From the NCBI GenBank assembly GCA_002722565.1, contig PBMG01000017.1:1-64000 (forward strand): 64,000 nucleotides of DNA. The letters run 5' to 3'. The DNA comes from Acidimicrobiaceae bacterium. GTDB lineage: Bacteria; Actinomycetota; Acidimicrobiia; Acidimicrobiales; Poriferisodalaceae. The notes beneath the pieces were generated by a model. That model saw nothing but the letters and a program-made list of their open reading frames with translations, did no database searches and had not been told where the DNA came from. The position numbers were made by a program, and so were the translations under genes. Shown here in pieces: positions 33,337 to 42,861 of the stretch (position 1 is its first letter; each line of letters begins with the position of its first letter).

Positions 33337-34527
33337 ATGGCCTCACATGGCATAAAGGACCAGGTCGCCATCGTCGGTATGGGCTGCACGCCCTTCGGCG
33401 AGCACTGGGATAAAGGCGCCGACGACATGCTCGTCGACGCGGCGCACGAGGCTTATGCCTCGGCGGGAGTGGAGCAAGACGATATTGACGCCTTTTGGTT
33501 AGGAACCATGGGGTCAGGAGTTTCTGGGCTGACACTCTCAAAGCCACTACAAATCGACTACAAACCTGTGAGTCGTCTGGAAAATATGTGCGCTACAGGC
33601 TCGGAAGCTTTCCGTAACGCCTGTTACGCGGTTGCTTCAGGTGCCTACGACGTAGTTATGGCAATCGGCGTCGAGAAATTGAAGGACAGTGGTTACTCAG
33701 GCTTGACAGGTAGTAGGCCACCAAGTGACGGAACTGATTCGTCTCTAACAGCGCCAGCTACTTTTAGTCTTCTAGCTCCGGCTTATGCGCATAAGAATGG
33801 TCTTGATGACGAAACCATGAAAGAAGTCCTGACTCGCATTGCTTGGAAGAACCACAAAAATGGTGCGCTTAATCCTCGGGCCCAGTTCCGTAAGGAAGTA
33901 GCGAAAGAAACAATTGCCGGCTCCCCGTTGGTAGCAGGACCCTTGGGCATATTTGACTGCTCAGGCGTCAGTGATGGCTCCGCTGCAGCAGTTATTGTCC
34001 GGGCAGAAGATGCTCATCGCTATACGGACAAGCCACTATATGTAAAGGCTTTGAGCTTTTCGTCGGGACCAGCAACAGGCGCCCTAGACCCAAGCTATGA
34101 CTACACCACTTTTCGGGAAGTTCGTGCATCAGCTGAAGAGGCATATAAGCAGGCAGGTATTGATGATCCCAGAAGCCAAATTGCAATGGCAGAGGTCCAC
34201 GACTGCTTCACGCCCACCGAGTTGGTGTTGATGGAAGATCTGGGGTTCGCTGAAGAAGGAACTGCCTGGAAAGAAGCGCTCAATGGAGCATTCGATCTTG
34301 ATGGAGATCTGCCAGTAAATCCCGATGGCGGCCTTAAGAGTTTTGGACACCCAATTGGAGCGTCTGGCCTGAGGATGCTCTTCGAATGTTGGCTGCAGCT
34401 TCGCGGGGAGGCACCTCCCGAGCGTCAGATTGATTCTGACAAAACACTAGGACTGACTCATAACCTGGGCGGGCAGCCTGGAGCTTGTGTGTCGTTCGTC
34501 TCAGTCGTTGGTTCTGAACTCGGCTGA
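33337..34527 (+). CDS. SCP2-type thiolase / acetyl-CoA acetyltransferase-like protein
   Basis: Thiolase of the SCP2/archaeal type (396 residues). The nucleophile is Cys85 in LENMCATGSEA, and the catalytic His lies in SFGHPIGASG. The usual second Cys near the end is replaced in HNLGGQPGACVSF, where Cys is shifted. It would condense or cleave 3-ketoacyl-CoA, probably together with the HMG-CoA-synthase-like/OB-fold protein encoded upstream. An AAAGGAAA Shine-Dalgarno sequence precedes ATG 33337. A perfect palindrome lies in the spacer, suggesting it is independently regulated. Confidence 0.88.
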   Translation: MASHGIKDQVAIVGMGCTPFGEHWDKGADDMLVDAAHEAYASAGVEQDDIDAFWLGTMGSGVSGLTLSKPLQIDYKPVSRLENMCATGSEAFRNACYAVASGAYDVVMAIGVEKLKDSGYSGLTGSRPPSDGTDSSLTAPATFSLLAPAYAHKNGLDDETMKEVLTRIAWKNHKNGALNPRAQFRKEVAKETIAGSPLVAGPLGIFDCSGVSDGSAAAVIVRAEDAHRYTDKPLYVKALSFSSGPATGALDPSYDYTTFREVRASAEEAYKQAGIDDPRSQIAMAEVHDCFTPTELVLMEDLGFAEEGTAWKEALNGAFDLDGDLPVNPDGGLKSFGHPIGASGLRMLFECWLQLRGEAPPERQIDSDKTLGLTHNLGGQPGACVSFVSVVGSELG

Positions 34528-34549
34528 TTTCCACAATTAAGCGAAAATT

Positions 34550-34590
34550 CAATGACCGTTCATTCCAGCCATGTGAATGAACGGTCATTG
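34550..34590. terminator. 16-bp inverted repeat between convergent genes, bidirectional terminator
   Basis: CAATGACCGTTCATTC and its exact complement GAATGAACGGTCATTG are separated by 9 bases. The repeat lies between the convergent thiolase and dxs genes, which favours a bidirectional terminator. On the minus strand it is followed by TTTT within a few bases. Each arm alone (AATGA-CCGT-TCATT) also looks like a TetR-type half-operator pair, so protein binding is possible. Confidence 0.65.
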
Positions 34591-34636
34591 CGCGTCGATA
34601 CTTGCTTTACCTATCGGCTCTAAATCAGCTGTCGCT

Positions 34637-36502
34637 CTATCGTTGATTAGATTTGATTGCTTTAACGATTTCGGAAGCGATTCCGGATGCGTCGAGCCCT
34701 AACTCACTGTGGAGTTCAGAGTCGGTTCCGTGGGGCAAATAATCATCAGGTGTGCCTAGTTGCAGTAGTCGGGGAATTGGGCCTGAGCGTCGTTGCAAGA
34801 CATCGGCAACGAGGCTTCCGAACCCGCCCAACCTAGTCCCGTCTTCAATAGTTACGACTAAAGGAAAATCTATGATTGACCGGATCATCTCCTGGTCGAT
34901 CGGCTTTAGGACCCGAGGGTCCCAGAGAGCAGCATCTATACCTTCTTCCTCTAGCAGATTCGCTGCGGTACTCGCTGCGGCCAACATTTTGCCAGCGGCC
35001 AATATGGCGACGTCTTGTCCTTCATGGACTAATCGTGCGTTCATGCCTTTGCCGACGTCTTCTGATTCGGTGGCGCTGCCTCTGGGCCACCGAATTGCAA
35101 CCGGTCCATCTTCTATTTCAAGAGCTTGATTCAGCATTATGGGCAGTTCTTGAAGTGATGACGGCGCGAAAATTGTCATACCAGGCACACGTGTGTACAT
35201 CGCTATGTCATGGACTCCATGGTGGGACGAACCATCCGGACCAGTGATGCCTGCTCTGTCGATGCAAATAACAACGGGCAGAGCATGCAGTCCAATGTCG
35301 TACATCACTTGGTCAAAGCCGCGTGCCAAAAAAGTTGAATAAACGGCCACAAAGGGTCGAAGGCCAGCACGTGCCATGCCCGCTGCGGATGTCAACGCAT
35401 GCTGCTCTGCTATCCCAGTATCAAAAAATCGTTCTGGATAGCGCTGCTGAAAGGGGAGCAGACCAGTGGAACCTGGCATCGCAGCGGTAATCGCTACGAC
35501 ATCATCACGACGCTCGGCAATGTCCATAAGAGCCGAGCTGAACTCGGAAGTAAAAGTATTGCCACCTTGGGATGAAGAGTTTCCAGTTAATGGATCGAAT
35601 GAGCCGGTGTCGTGCAAGTGTTTTTCGTGATCTTCTTCGGCTGGTGCATAACCGCGACCTTTGTCGGTTAGCACGTGCACGACTATTGGTCCATCTTCGT
35701 ACGATGAGGCATCCCGGAGAGCGGACTCAAGAGCCTCGATGTCATGGCCATCAATGGGTCCGAGATATCGAACCCCGAGCGTCTCAAAAAAGGCAGGAGG
35801 TTCCCACATTTCGCGCATGGCAGCTGCTGCTCCGGATAAACCTCGCTTGACCTCATGGCCAAGGGGTAACCGGTTAAGAATGCTGGTAACCGCTTGGCGT
35901 CCTTTTACGTAGTTTGGTGATTGTCTTAGGCGTGACATTACGGTGGCCAGACGACTGACCGTTGGAGCGTACGATCTGCCGTTGTCATTGAGGACAATCA
36001 CGGCGCGTTGCCCATAGTGACCTAAATTGTTTAGAGCTTCGAAGGCCATGCCTCCGGTCATCGAGCCATCTCCGATGATCGCTACGACTTGTCTGTGTTC
36101 GTGGCCTGTTAGCTCGAAGCCCGCGGCTAGCCCCGAAGCCCAACTGAGCGACGTTGACGCATGGCTATTTTCGACTAGATCATGTTCTGATTCTGCGGTA
36201 CTTGGATAACCAGATAATCCATGTCTTTGACGTAGTGTTGCGAATTCGCTAGAGCGTCCAGTAACGATCTTGTGTACGTAACTTTGGTGGCCGGTATCCC
36301 AGACGATTACGTCTCTTGGCGACTCGAACACACGGTGAACAGCCAGAGTAAGTTCTACCGCGCCCAGGTTGGACCCTAAATGGCCGCCGGTTTTGGAAAC
36401 GGCCTCAACCAAAAATTCTCGGATTTCTATGCAGAGTTCTTCTAGCTGGTTGGTATCAAGTGCACGCAGATCTGCAGGGCTTTGAATTTTTTCGATATGC
36501 AT
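34637..36502 (-). CDS. dxs: 1-deoxy-D-xylulose-5-phosphate synthase
   Basis: Thiamine-diphosphate enzyme that condenses pyruvate and glyceraldehyde-3-phosphate, the first step of the MEP isoprenoid pathway. N-terminal SKTGGHLGSNLGAVELT and WDTGHQSYVHKI, the ThDP motif GDGSMTGGMAFEALNNLG ending in NDN, catalytic Glu in DTGIAEQHALTSAAG and the C-terminal transketolase domain. 621 residues, complete. ATG 36502. It is the last gene of an operon with a flippase-like and a PAP2 protein, 80 bases after the latter. Confidence 0.96.
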   Translation of the reverse strand: MHIEKIQSPADLRALDTNQLEELCIEIREFLVEAVSKTGGHLGSNLGAVELTLAVHRVFESPRDVIVWDTGHQSYVHKIVTGRSSEFATLRQRHGLSGYPSTAESEHDLVENSHASTSLSWASGLAAGFELTGHEHRQVVAIIGDGSMTGGMAFEALNNLGHYGQRAVIVLNDNGRSYAPTVSRLATVMSRLRQSPNYVKGRQAVTSILNRLPLGHEVKRGLSGAAAAMREMWEPPAFFETLGVRYLGPIDGHDIEALESALRDASSYEDGPIVVHVLTDKGRGYAPAEEDHEKHLHDTGSFDPLTGNSSSQGGNTFTSEFSSALMDIAERRDDVVAITAAMPGSTGLLPFQQRYPERFFDTGIAEQHALTSAAGMARAGLRPFVAVYSTFLARGFDQVMYDIGLHALPVVICIDRAGITGPDGSSHHGVHDIAMYTRVPGMTIFAPSSLQELPIMLNQALEIEDGPVAIRWPRGSATESEDVGKGMNARLVHEGQDVAILAAGKMLAAASTAANLLEEEGIDAALWDPRVLKPIDQEMIRSIIDFPLVVTIEDGTRLGGFGSLVADVLQRRSGPIPRLLQLGTPDDYLPHGTDSELHSELGLDASGIASEIVKAIKSNQR

Positions 36503-36582
36503 AGGGTGCTTACTGGCCGTCTCGAATATGGGTCACACTATCGGTTAAAGACCAGCTGACATCACCAGTTATATGAGTCTTA

Positions 36583-37350
36583 TTACCTAAAACGAATTCT
36601 TGCTATCAACTTCGCGCATTCCATTCCCACCATTAGGACAACAAGTCCCGCTAAACCATCAATCCAATAGTGGTTAGCTGTTACAACGATGCCGAAACTG
36701 GTGGCGAGAGGGTAGGCCCACATGGTGACGCGAGCCCAGCGGGACTTCAAGATTGGAATCAATGCCAGAGCACACCACGCAGCCCAGGCCAAATGGAGGC
36801 TAGGCATCGCAGCCCATTGATTTGATATGGCTTGGAGAGTTCCAGAGTCGAACGACCACAGACCTCCATGAACCGAAAGTGTGTCAACAAAAGCGAAATC
36901 AGTCATCGAACCGCCATAAGGAGGAGGCGTTGACAACAACCTGGGGGGCATCAACGGAAAAGTTGCGAAGCCGACAAGACCTAGGGCGGTTGTTATAGCG
37001 AGTCCCGTTCGGTATTTCAGAAAGCGCGCTGGAAACTTTCTAAACAAAAATATGCCAGTGCCAATAGTTACGACGAAGTGGAGACTTCCGTAGAAGACAT
37101 TCCAGAACCATAAGAACCAGCCCCAGTCGATAAAGAAACTCTGGAGCTCTTCTTCGAAGAACAAGCCGATTTTCTTTTCGAGATTGATGACACGACGTGC
37201 GTTGTCAGCGGCTGTTGTCGTATCCGCTGCAAATAGCCCATTCGAACCGAATTCATTTCTGATTCTTGCGTAGATCAGATAAAACCCGAGGATAAAGAGG
37301 ATCTCTTTCCACCAACGCTTTTGATCAGCTGCCGTTTCTACCGATGTCAA
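36583..37350 (-). CDS. PAP2-family membrane phosphatase/phosphotransferase
   Basis: Polytopic protein (255 residues, about 6 membrane segments) of the PAP2_3 / inositol-phosphotransferase type. The two catalytic motifs are AAMPSLHLAWAAW (with PSLH) and TANHYWIDGLAG (NHYWxD). Homologues dephosphorylate polyprenyl or phosphatidyl lipids or transfer inositol phosphate. The start is TTG 37350, overlapping the stop of the flippase-like gene (TTGA). Together with that gene and dxs, a role in polyprenyl-lipid or glycolipid handling is plausible. Confidence 0.82.
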   Translation of the reverse strand: MTSVETAADQKRWWKEILFILGFYLIYARIRNEFGSNGLFAADTTTAADNARRVINLEKKIGLFFEEELQSFFIDWGWFLWFWNVFYGSLHFVVTIGTGIFLFRKFPARFLKYRTGLAITTALGLVGFATFPLMPPRLLSTPPPYGGSMTDFAFVDTLSVHGGLWSFDSGTLQAISNQWAAMPSLHLAWAAWCALALIPILKSRWARVTMWAYPLATSFGIVVTANHYWIDGLAGLVVLMVGMECAKLIARIRFR

Positions 37351-38336
37351 AGCTCCCCCCTGGCGTTCTGGTGGCGTGGACCGAAGATAAATGGGAGCAC
37401 TCCAGCGAGACTTGCGATGAGAGTAACAGCGTAAGTCAAAAGTCCTAACACCACGCTTTGGCTACTCGCTACGTAGGAACTGCCCAGAAAAAAAACTAAT
37501 GCCGCTTCCCTAACGCCGAGGCCGCCGATTGCAATAGGTAGAACCTGGGCCACAAAGACCATAGGAAGAAAAGCAAACCAAGTTGACATATCTAGTCTTA
37601 TGCCGATCGAGTTAGCGACGCAGATCACAGCAAATATAAGACAGGCCTGAAAGGCCACTGACACGGCTAGTAGCCGAAACATCGAGCCGGGAACTTTGCG
37701 ATAAATGGCCAGGCCTTGGTGAACAGCTGCGAGTGAAGCCGTTAACCCATTCTGGCCTTTGAGTCGCCCGCCGAAGTTTGGGTGTTGGGCCATAAAAATC
37801 AATAGTGATAGCAACACCAGTGTCGCTATAGAGCCAGTAAAAGCGACGATTCCTCTTCGGCCTGATAGGAGGTCGGGCTTCATCATCAAGGTGAATAGAG
37901 TTATGACGGGCAGAACTAGCCAGCCAGTTGACCTTTCAATAATGACCGAGGCGAAAGCTCGTGAATGGTTGCTTGTCTGGTTGCCCATCCGTGTCACTCG
38001 CAAAATATCGCCACCCACAGTTGTAGGCAGAAAATTTCCGATGAATTGACCAGCCAAAAAGTAACTAAATACTTGAGAAAAGTTCAGCGTCTCGCCAAGC
38101 GTCTTACATACTTCAAGCCAACGAACAGAAGCTAGAGCGAATGCTCCCAGAGTCAAAGCCAACGAGGCGCCGAGCCACAACCAACTTGCTGGTTCCCACT
38201 CAGGCCATCTGGCCTGGAGATCATCGGCTGGGAACTGAGTTAGCAATAACGTCAGCATCGCCGAACTCGCTATTAGGCGAAGTCCGAGAGAAGCCTTTTT
38301 CGGCAAACGGAAAGAGTAGTTGCGTTTCGGTAACAC
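37347..38336 (-). CDS. Lysylphosphatidylglycerol-synthase-TM-like (UPF0104/flippase-like) membrane protein
   Basis: 329 residues with about 8 membrane segments. The pattern FLAGQFIGNFLPTTVGGDILR and later PIAIGGLGVREAALVFF is typical of the LPG_synthase_TM/UPF0104 family, which includes the MprF flippase part and AglD. Such proteins lack an aminoacyl transferase domain and are thought to move lipids or lipid-linked sugars. The start is GTG 38336. It opens the operon with the PAP2 protein and dxs and is divergent from tldD. Confidence 0.82.
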   Translation of the reverse strand: MLPKRNYSFRLPKKASLGLRLIASSAMLTLLLTQFPADDLQARWPEWEPASWLWLGASLALTLGAFALASVRWLEVCKTLGETLNFSQVFSYFLAGQFIGNFLPTTVGGDILRVTRMGNQTSNHSRAFASVIIERSTGWLVLPVITLFTLMMKPDLLSGRRGIVAFTGSIATLVLLSLLIFMAQHPNFGGRLKGQNGLTASLAAVHQGLAIYRKVPGSMFRLLAVSVAFQACLIFAVICVANSIGIRLDMSTWFAFLPMVFVAQVLPIAIGGLGVREAALVFFLGSSYVASSQSVVLGLLTYAVTLIASLAGVLPFIFGPRHQNARGEL

Positions 38337-38446
38337 GAGCGATCGAAGATTAGGCCGAACAGGCGGCCCTGAGAAGTCTAAAACGTCAGTGTTCAGGGTA
38401 CTGTGGCGACGAAACTAACTCTGATTTACGACAGGGAGATGCGAGT

Positions 38447-39850
38447 GTGAAACCTGCTTCCTCGCTACTTGACCGAGAACTCATCCAAGAAACTCTTACC
38501 GAGGCCATCTCGAACGGAGGTGAGTGGGCAGAAGTTTTTGTAGAAGACCGACAGAACGCTTCCGCTGATTTCGACGAAAGACGGGTGGAAGCGATGGTTT
38601 CGAGTAGAGACCTGGGCGCTGGTATTCGAGTGACAGTAGGAGAAGTGACAGGGTTCGCTCATACTTCTGACTTGACGCGTGACGGGCTATCAGAGGCTGC
38701 TCAAGCTGCCGCTGCTGTCGCTAAAGGAGGCGGCCGTGTAAAACCCATACCTCTAAATGGAGACGGCATAGCTGAAAGCAAAGCCAGAATTTTGCCGGAG
38801 ACTATTTCCAAAACTCGAAAAGTTGAGTTGCTGGAGCAAGTTGACTCTGCCGCCCGAGCCGAGAACGCAGCTATTACACAGGTAAATGTTCGATATTCGG
38901 AAGGCCGGCGCCGGGTGCTGATCGCGAACTCGGAGGGACTCTTCAACGCTGACGACCAAACGCGGACTTTGTTATCCGTAAATTGTGTAGCTACTGGCGA
39001 TCAAGGATTACAAACAGGACGAGAAACTGTTGGCTACACCGTTGGTTTTGAACTTTTCGAAGACCACGATATTGAAGCTATGGCGCGACGAGCTGCCGGT
39101 CGGGCGGTAACAAAACTAGGGGCGCGCCCTGCGCCCAGCGGCCAATTGCCGGTGGTAATAGAACGAGGTGGGGGAGGCGTGCTTTTCCATGAGGCTTGTG
39201 GCCATGGCCTTGAGGCAGATTTGGTAAATAAAGGAGCATCAGTATTTCGTGATCGCCTAGGTGAACTCGTTGCTGCTCCCTCCGTCACACTGGTTGATGA
39301 TGGGACGATGGGGGTTGAATGGGGGACAGTAGCCATAGACGACGAAGGGTGCCCGACCCAGCGCAATGTCCTAATCGAAGATGGAATTCTTACCGATTAC
39401 ATGTGGGACCACTTGCGTAGTCGAGCAGCTGGTAGATCGGCCTCGGGAAATGGAAGGAGGCAGAGCTATCAGCATTTACCCATGGTGCGGATGACCAATA
39501 CCTTTGTCACGAACGGAGATGTCGAACCGAGCGACATCATTGCGGATACTCAAAATGGGGTCTATGTCGCTCAATTGGGTGGAGGTCAAGTCAACACAGC
39601 CACAGGCGATTTTGTGTTTGGTATGACTGAGGCCTATCTCATCGAAAACGGTGAGATAACGGCGCCGCTACGCGAAGGAAATCTCATCGGTAATGGGCCA
39701 GAGGTTCTACAAAACATAGAGGTAATCGGCAACGACTTTGCCATGGGAAGCCCAGGTACCTGCGGTAAAGATGGACAGGGCGTACCAGTCGGAGATGGAC
39801 AGCCAACACTGAGGGTCGCAGCATTAACTATCGGTGGTACTGCAAGTTGA
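38447..39850 (+). CDS. tldD: TldD-family metalloprotease
   Basis: Catalytic subunit of the TldD/TldE (PmbA) heterodimer, which degrades or trims unfolded peptides and matures some RiPPs. The zinc motif is FHEACGHGLEAD (HExxxH). Further family blocks are RSRAAGRSASGNGRRQ, MVRMTNTFV and GKDGQGVPVGDGQPTLRV near the end. 467 residues. GTG 38447 follows a GGGAGA Shine-Dalgarno sequence. Its stop overlaps the tldE start (TTGA). No RiPP precursor is seen nearby. Confidence 0.92.
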   Translation: MKPASSLLDRELIQETLTEAISNGGEWAEVFVEDRQNASADFDERRVEAMVSSRDLGAGIRVTVGEVTGFAHTSDLTRDGLSEAAQAAAAVAKGGGRVKPIPLNGDGIAESKARILPETISKTRKVELLEQVDSAARAENAAITQVNVRYSEGRRRVLIANSEGLFNADDQTRTLLSVNCVATGDQGLQTGRETVGYTVGFELFEDHDIEAMARRAAGRAVTKLGARPAPSGQLPVVIERGGGGVLFHEACGHGLEADLVNKGASVFRDRLGELVAAPSVTLVDDGTMGVEWGTVAIDDEGCPTQRNVLIEDGILTDYMWDHLRSRAAGRSASGNGRRQSYQHLPMVRMTNTFVTNGDVEPSDIIADTQNGVYVAQLGGGQVNTATGDFVFGMTEAYLIENGEITAPLREGNLIGNGPEVLQNIEVIGNDFAMGSPGTCGKDGQGVPVGDGQPTLRVAALTIGGTAS

Positions 39851-41196
39851 ACAAACCCCTTGAACTTCCGGAGATAGCAGACGAACTGGTTTCGCTAGCG
39901 CGGCGCAATGAACAGATAGAGGTCTGCCTATCAAGAAGCCGTTCGACGACAGTAAAGGCCTACTCGGGTCAGGTTGAATCAGTTCGCTCGGGCATGTCTG
40001 AAGGTGTTGGGATTCGAGTAATCGTCAACGGGCAACAAGGTTTTGCTACCGCCGGATCGCTCAACCGTCAGGTGTTGACGCATGTCCTTGAAGAAGCTCG
40101 AGGAAATTTACAATTTGCTGAAAGCGACCCTGACCAAGGCCTTGCTGAACCTGACGGAGTGAAATCTCCCAATCTTGATCTAGTTGACCCCGAAGTTTTA
40201 AAGATGAGTGATCACCAGAAGTCATCTATAGCGATTGAGTTAGAGCAGCGATGTTTGTCTGCAGATAGGCGAGTAAGCAGCGTACGGTCTGCAGCCTGGT
40301 CGGATGGCTGGGGCGAATTTGCGTTGGCTTCAACAAACGGTATATCGGTATATGCCGAGGGCGGAAGTTGCTCGGTAGGTGTCCAACCGCTTGCCGTAGA
40401 GGGAAATGAAACTCAGATCGGCTACGCAGGAGATGCTGCGCGTCGGCCAGACTTGCTTGATGTGGATCGAGTTATAGCTGAAGCGGTTGAGGGCGCGACT
40501 TCAATGTTGGGGGCGACCAAACCATTATCCGAACGCGTGACGGTGGTTTTTGAGCCAGGGGTTACCTCCGCTTTTCTTGGAACAGTTGCAGGTGCTCTTA
40601 CCGGTGACCGCGTCGTAAAAGGAAGATCGCCGTTTGCTGAACGTCTTGGCGAACAAGTTGGCTCTTCAAAGTTGACGTTGTTTGATGACCCAACGAACGT
40701 TGCTTCTCTAGGTGCGGACAACCATGACGGCGAGGGCTTGGCCGCTCGAAAAAATATGATCATCGAAAATGGTGTGCTTTCGCAATTTCTACATAATTCA
40801 TACACAGCACGACGGTCTGGGGTGAGTTCTACTGGTTCCGCCGTTCGCGGTGCCCGGTCTACACCAAGTGTCGGCTTGCATGCTTTGTGTCTCAAGCCAG
40901 GCGTAATTGATAGAGAAGCTCTATTTGCGAAGGTCGGTAACGGAATCTTTATTCGGGGAGTTAATGGCCTGCATAGTGGAGTTAACCCTGTTAGCGGAGA
41001 TTTTTCAGTTGGCGCCTACGGGCACAAGATAAGAGATGGCGTACTTGCGGAACCTTTTAGCGAAGCGACGATCGCTTCGACTCTTCAAAGAATGCTGCTT
41101 GATGTAGCGATAATCGGCGGAGACTTTGAGTTTTTGCCAAATGGCTCTGGTATGTCCTCTATAGCGATAGAGGACATTGCGCTTTCAGGTATGTAA
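39847..41196 (+). CDS. pmbA: TldE/PmbA-family protein
   Basis: Non-catalytic partner of TldD: same fold (449 residues), with KAYSGQVESVRSGMSEGVG at the N-terminus and NGVLSQFLHNSYTARR and GANGLHSG-like GVNGLHSGVNPVSGDFSVGA in the C-terminal part, but no HExxxH. The start is TTG 39847 overlapping the tldD stop, so the two are made in step. It ends 43 bases before the PHP gene. Confidence 0.92.
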   Translation: MNKPLELPEIADELVSLARRNEQIEVCLSRSRSTTVKAYSGQVESVRSGMSEGVGIRVIVNGQQGFATAGSLNRQVLTHVLEEARGNLQFAESDPDQGLAEPDGVKSPNLDLVDPEVLKMSDHQKSSIAIELEQRCLSADRRVSSVRSAAWSDGWGEFALASTNGISVYAEGGSCSVGVQPLAVEGNETQIGYAGDAARRPDLLDVDRVIAEAVEGATSMLGATKPLSERVTVVFEPGVTSAFLGTVAGALTGDRVVKGRSPFAERLGEQVGSSKLTLFDDPTNVASLGADNHDGEGLAARKNMIIENGVLSQFLHNSYTARRSGVSSTGSAVRGARSTPSVGLHALCLKPGVIDREALFAKVGNGIFIRGVNGLHSGVNPVSGDFSVGAYGHKIRDGVLAEPFSEATIASTLQRMLLDVAIIGGDFEFLPNGSGMSSIAIEDIALSGM

Positions 41197-41227
41197 TTCG
41201 TGAAGGCAACTAATCGGAGGGTGTTGA

Positions 41228-41233
41228 TACCCT
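41228..41233 (+). promoter_or_regulatory. Leaderless -10 box for the PHP gene
   Basis: TACCCT, 6 bases upstream of GTG 41240; no Shine-Dalgarno sequence is present. Confidence 0.45.
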
Positions 41234-41239
41234 TCACCC

Positions 41240-41953
41240 GTGCCTTCTTTGCCGACACCGGAAGCGCTTGAGCGCCATCCGCACCTAGCTGAGCCTTGTC
41301 CTGAAGGCTGGGTTCGTGTGGATTTTCACTCCCACACGATGTGGTCGGGAGATTCGACTACTACTCCAGAGGAGCTTCACGAATGCGTTGCGGCGTCAGG
41401 TATCGATGTTCTTTGTATTACTGATCACAACGCGATCAAAGGAGCGGTTGAGCTTGCTGATGAACTCCCGTGTCGAGTAGTAGTGGGCGAAGAGCTGAAG
41501 ACTCATGCAGGTGAAATAATTGGTCTTTTTCTGGGAGAACGAATTCCGCAGGGGATTCCGCCGGCAGAAGCTGCCCGGGACATTCGAGATCAGGGTGGAA
41601 TCGTCTACGTTCCCCACCCATTTGACCCTATGCGGAATAATTTGCGATTAGATGTGCTAGATGAGCTAGTCGCCTCGGACCTGGTTGATGGCATTGAGGT
41701 GCTCAACGGAAAGACAAGCCTCAAAAGCCTCAACCAACAAGCGGTTACTTATGCCTCTAAACACGACCTAGCCATCGGCGCTGGTAGCGATGCCCACGTT
41801 GCAGAGGCGATAGGGGCTGTCTACCTAGAGATGCCAGATTTCAATGGCCCCGAAGAGTTTTTGAATTCAATGCGTCAGGGGCGGCCTATTGGCCACTATT
41901 ACGACCCTCCGAGACGGTGGCGACCCCGTATCGTTCCTTCCACAGCCGACTGA
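41240..41953 (+). CDS. PHP-domain phosphoesterase
   Basis: Polymerase-and-histidinol-phosphatase-type metal-dependent phosphoesterase. Metal motifs: VDFHSHTMWSGDS (HxH), CITDHNA, GEELKTHAGE, YVPHPFD and GSDAHVAE. Length 237. Relatives hydrolyse 3',5' bisnucleotides or sugar phosphates (YciV/RNase AM or TrpH-like); the substrate is not known here. It probably starts at GTG 41240. The downstream uppP begins 30 bases after its stop. Confidence 0.87.
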   Translation: MPSLPTPEALERHPHLAEPCPEGWVRVDFHSHTMWSGDSTTTPEELHECVAASGIDVLCITDHNAIKGAVELADELPCRVVVGEELKTHAGEIIGLFLGERIPQGIPPAEAARDIRDQGGIVYVPHPFDPMRNNLRLDVLDELVASDLVDGIEVLNGKTSLKSLNQQAVTYASKHDLAIGAGSDAHVAEAIGAVYLEMPDFNGPEEFLNSMRQGRPIGHYYDPPRRWRPRIVPSTAD

Positions 41954-41982
41954 TCTCTCTAACTGCAAACTGCTGCACGACT

Positions 41983-42810
41983 ATGCCAATTTTTCACGCA
42001 ATCGTTCTAGGTGTCACTCAGGGACTTACTGAATTTTTGCCCGTCTCATCCAGCGGTCACCTCGGAATAATCCCATGGCTTTTTCAATGGAACCACTTCG
42101 ATGGTGACACGAGGATGGAGAATACGTTCGATGTTGCACTTCACCTTGGGACATTGATTGGGTCGGTCGCGTGTTTGTGGGGAGATGTGCGCACGTATTC
42201 GCGTGCTGGACTCTCAGCGGTAGTCGGACGTGCGCCATGGAATGAGGAAGCTAAATTTGGTTGGTTCTTAATACTCTCGGCTGTGCCCGCGGCCATAGTG
42301 GCGGCATCTTTCGAGTCGTTCTTCCTGACGCAAAGCAACCGAATTGGTTTAATTGCTTCTGGTTTAGCTGTCTTTGGTGTGCTTTTGTGGGCAGTTGACC
42401 GAGGGTTCAAAACCAAGGCCAACATTAAGGATCTGACAATGTCACGTGCCGCGCTGCTGGGATGCGGCCAATGTTTGGCGTTGTTGCCTGGGGTGAGCCG
42501 CTCCGGTGTAAGCATCACAATCGCCAGAAGTCTTGGTTACGACCGATCTGACTCCGCTCGTATTGCATTTCTCATGGGCTTGCCGATAATCGGAGGAGCG
42601 GCGCTGTACAGGTTGATTGGAGTCATTTCTGATGGTTTACCAAGCGGTATGTGGAGTGTTTTGGCTGCCGGAACCATTTCCTCGGCTGTTACCGGCTGGT
42701 TCGCCGTCCATGTAATGCTCCGATGGGTGAGATCTCATAGCTACGCAGGCTTTGCCGCGTATCGTGTCTGTCTGGCGTTAGCCCTAGCGATAGTTTTGAT
42801 CGCTCGTTGA
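41983..42810 (+). CDS. uppP: Undecaprenyl-diphosphatase
   Basis: Integral membrane phosphatase that recycles undecaprenyl pyrophosphate for wall polymer synthesis (BacA family). The N-terminal motif is GVTQGLTEFLPVSSSGHLGI with the catalytic Glu and Ser; the second motif is LPGVSRSGVSITIARSLG with Arg. About 8 membrane segments, 275 residues. ATG 41983 gives the standard N-terminus (PIFHAIVLG); a longer frame from 41917 would overlap the PHP gene and has no support. Confidence 0.93.
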   Translation: MPIFHAIVLGVTQGLTEFLPVSSSGHLGIIPWLFQWNHFDGDTRMENTFDVALHLGTLIGSVACLWGDVRTYSRAGLSAVVGRAPWNEEAKFGWFLILSAVPAAIVAASFESFFLTQSNRIGLIASGLAVFGVLLWAVDRGFKTKANIKDLTMSRAALLGCGQCLALLPGVSRSGVSITIARSLGYDRSDSARIAFLMGLPIIGGAALYRLIGVISDGLPSGMWSVLAAGTISSAVTGWFAVHVMLRWVRSHSYAGFAAYRVCLALALAIVLIAR

Positions 42811-42861
42811 GCCAATATGCGATTGTCGTAAAGCTAAATCAATGATGCTTTTTTCCCCGAT

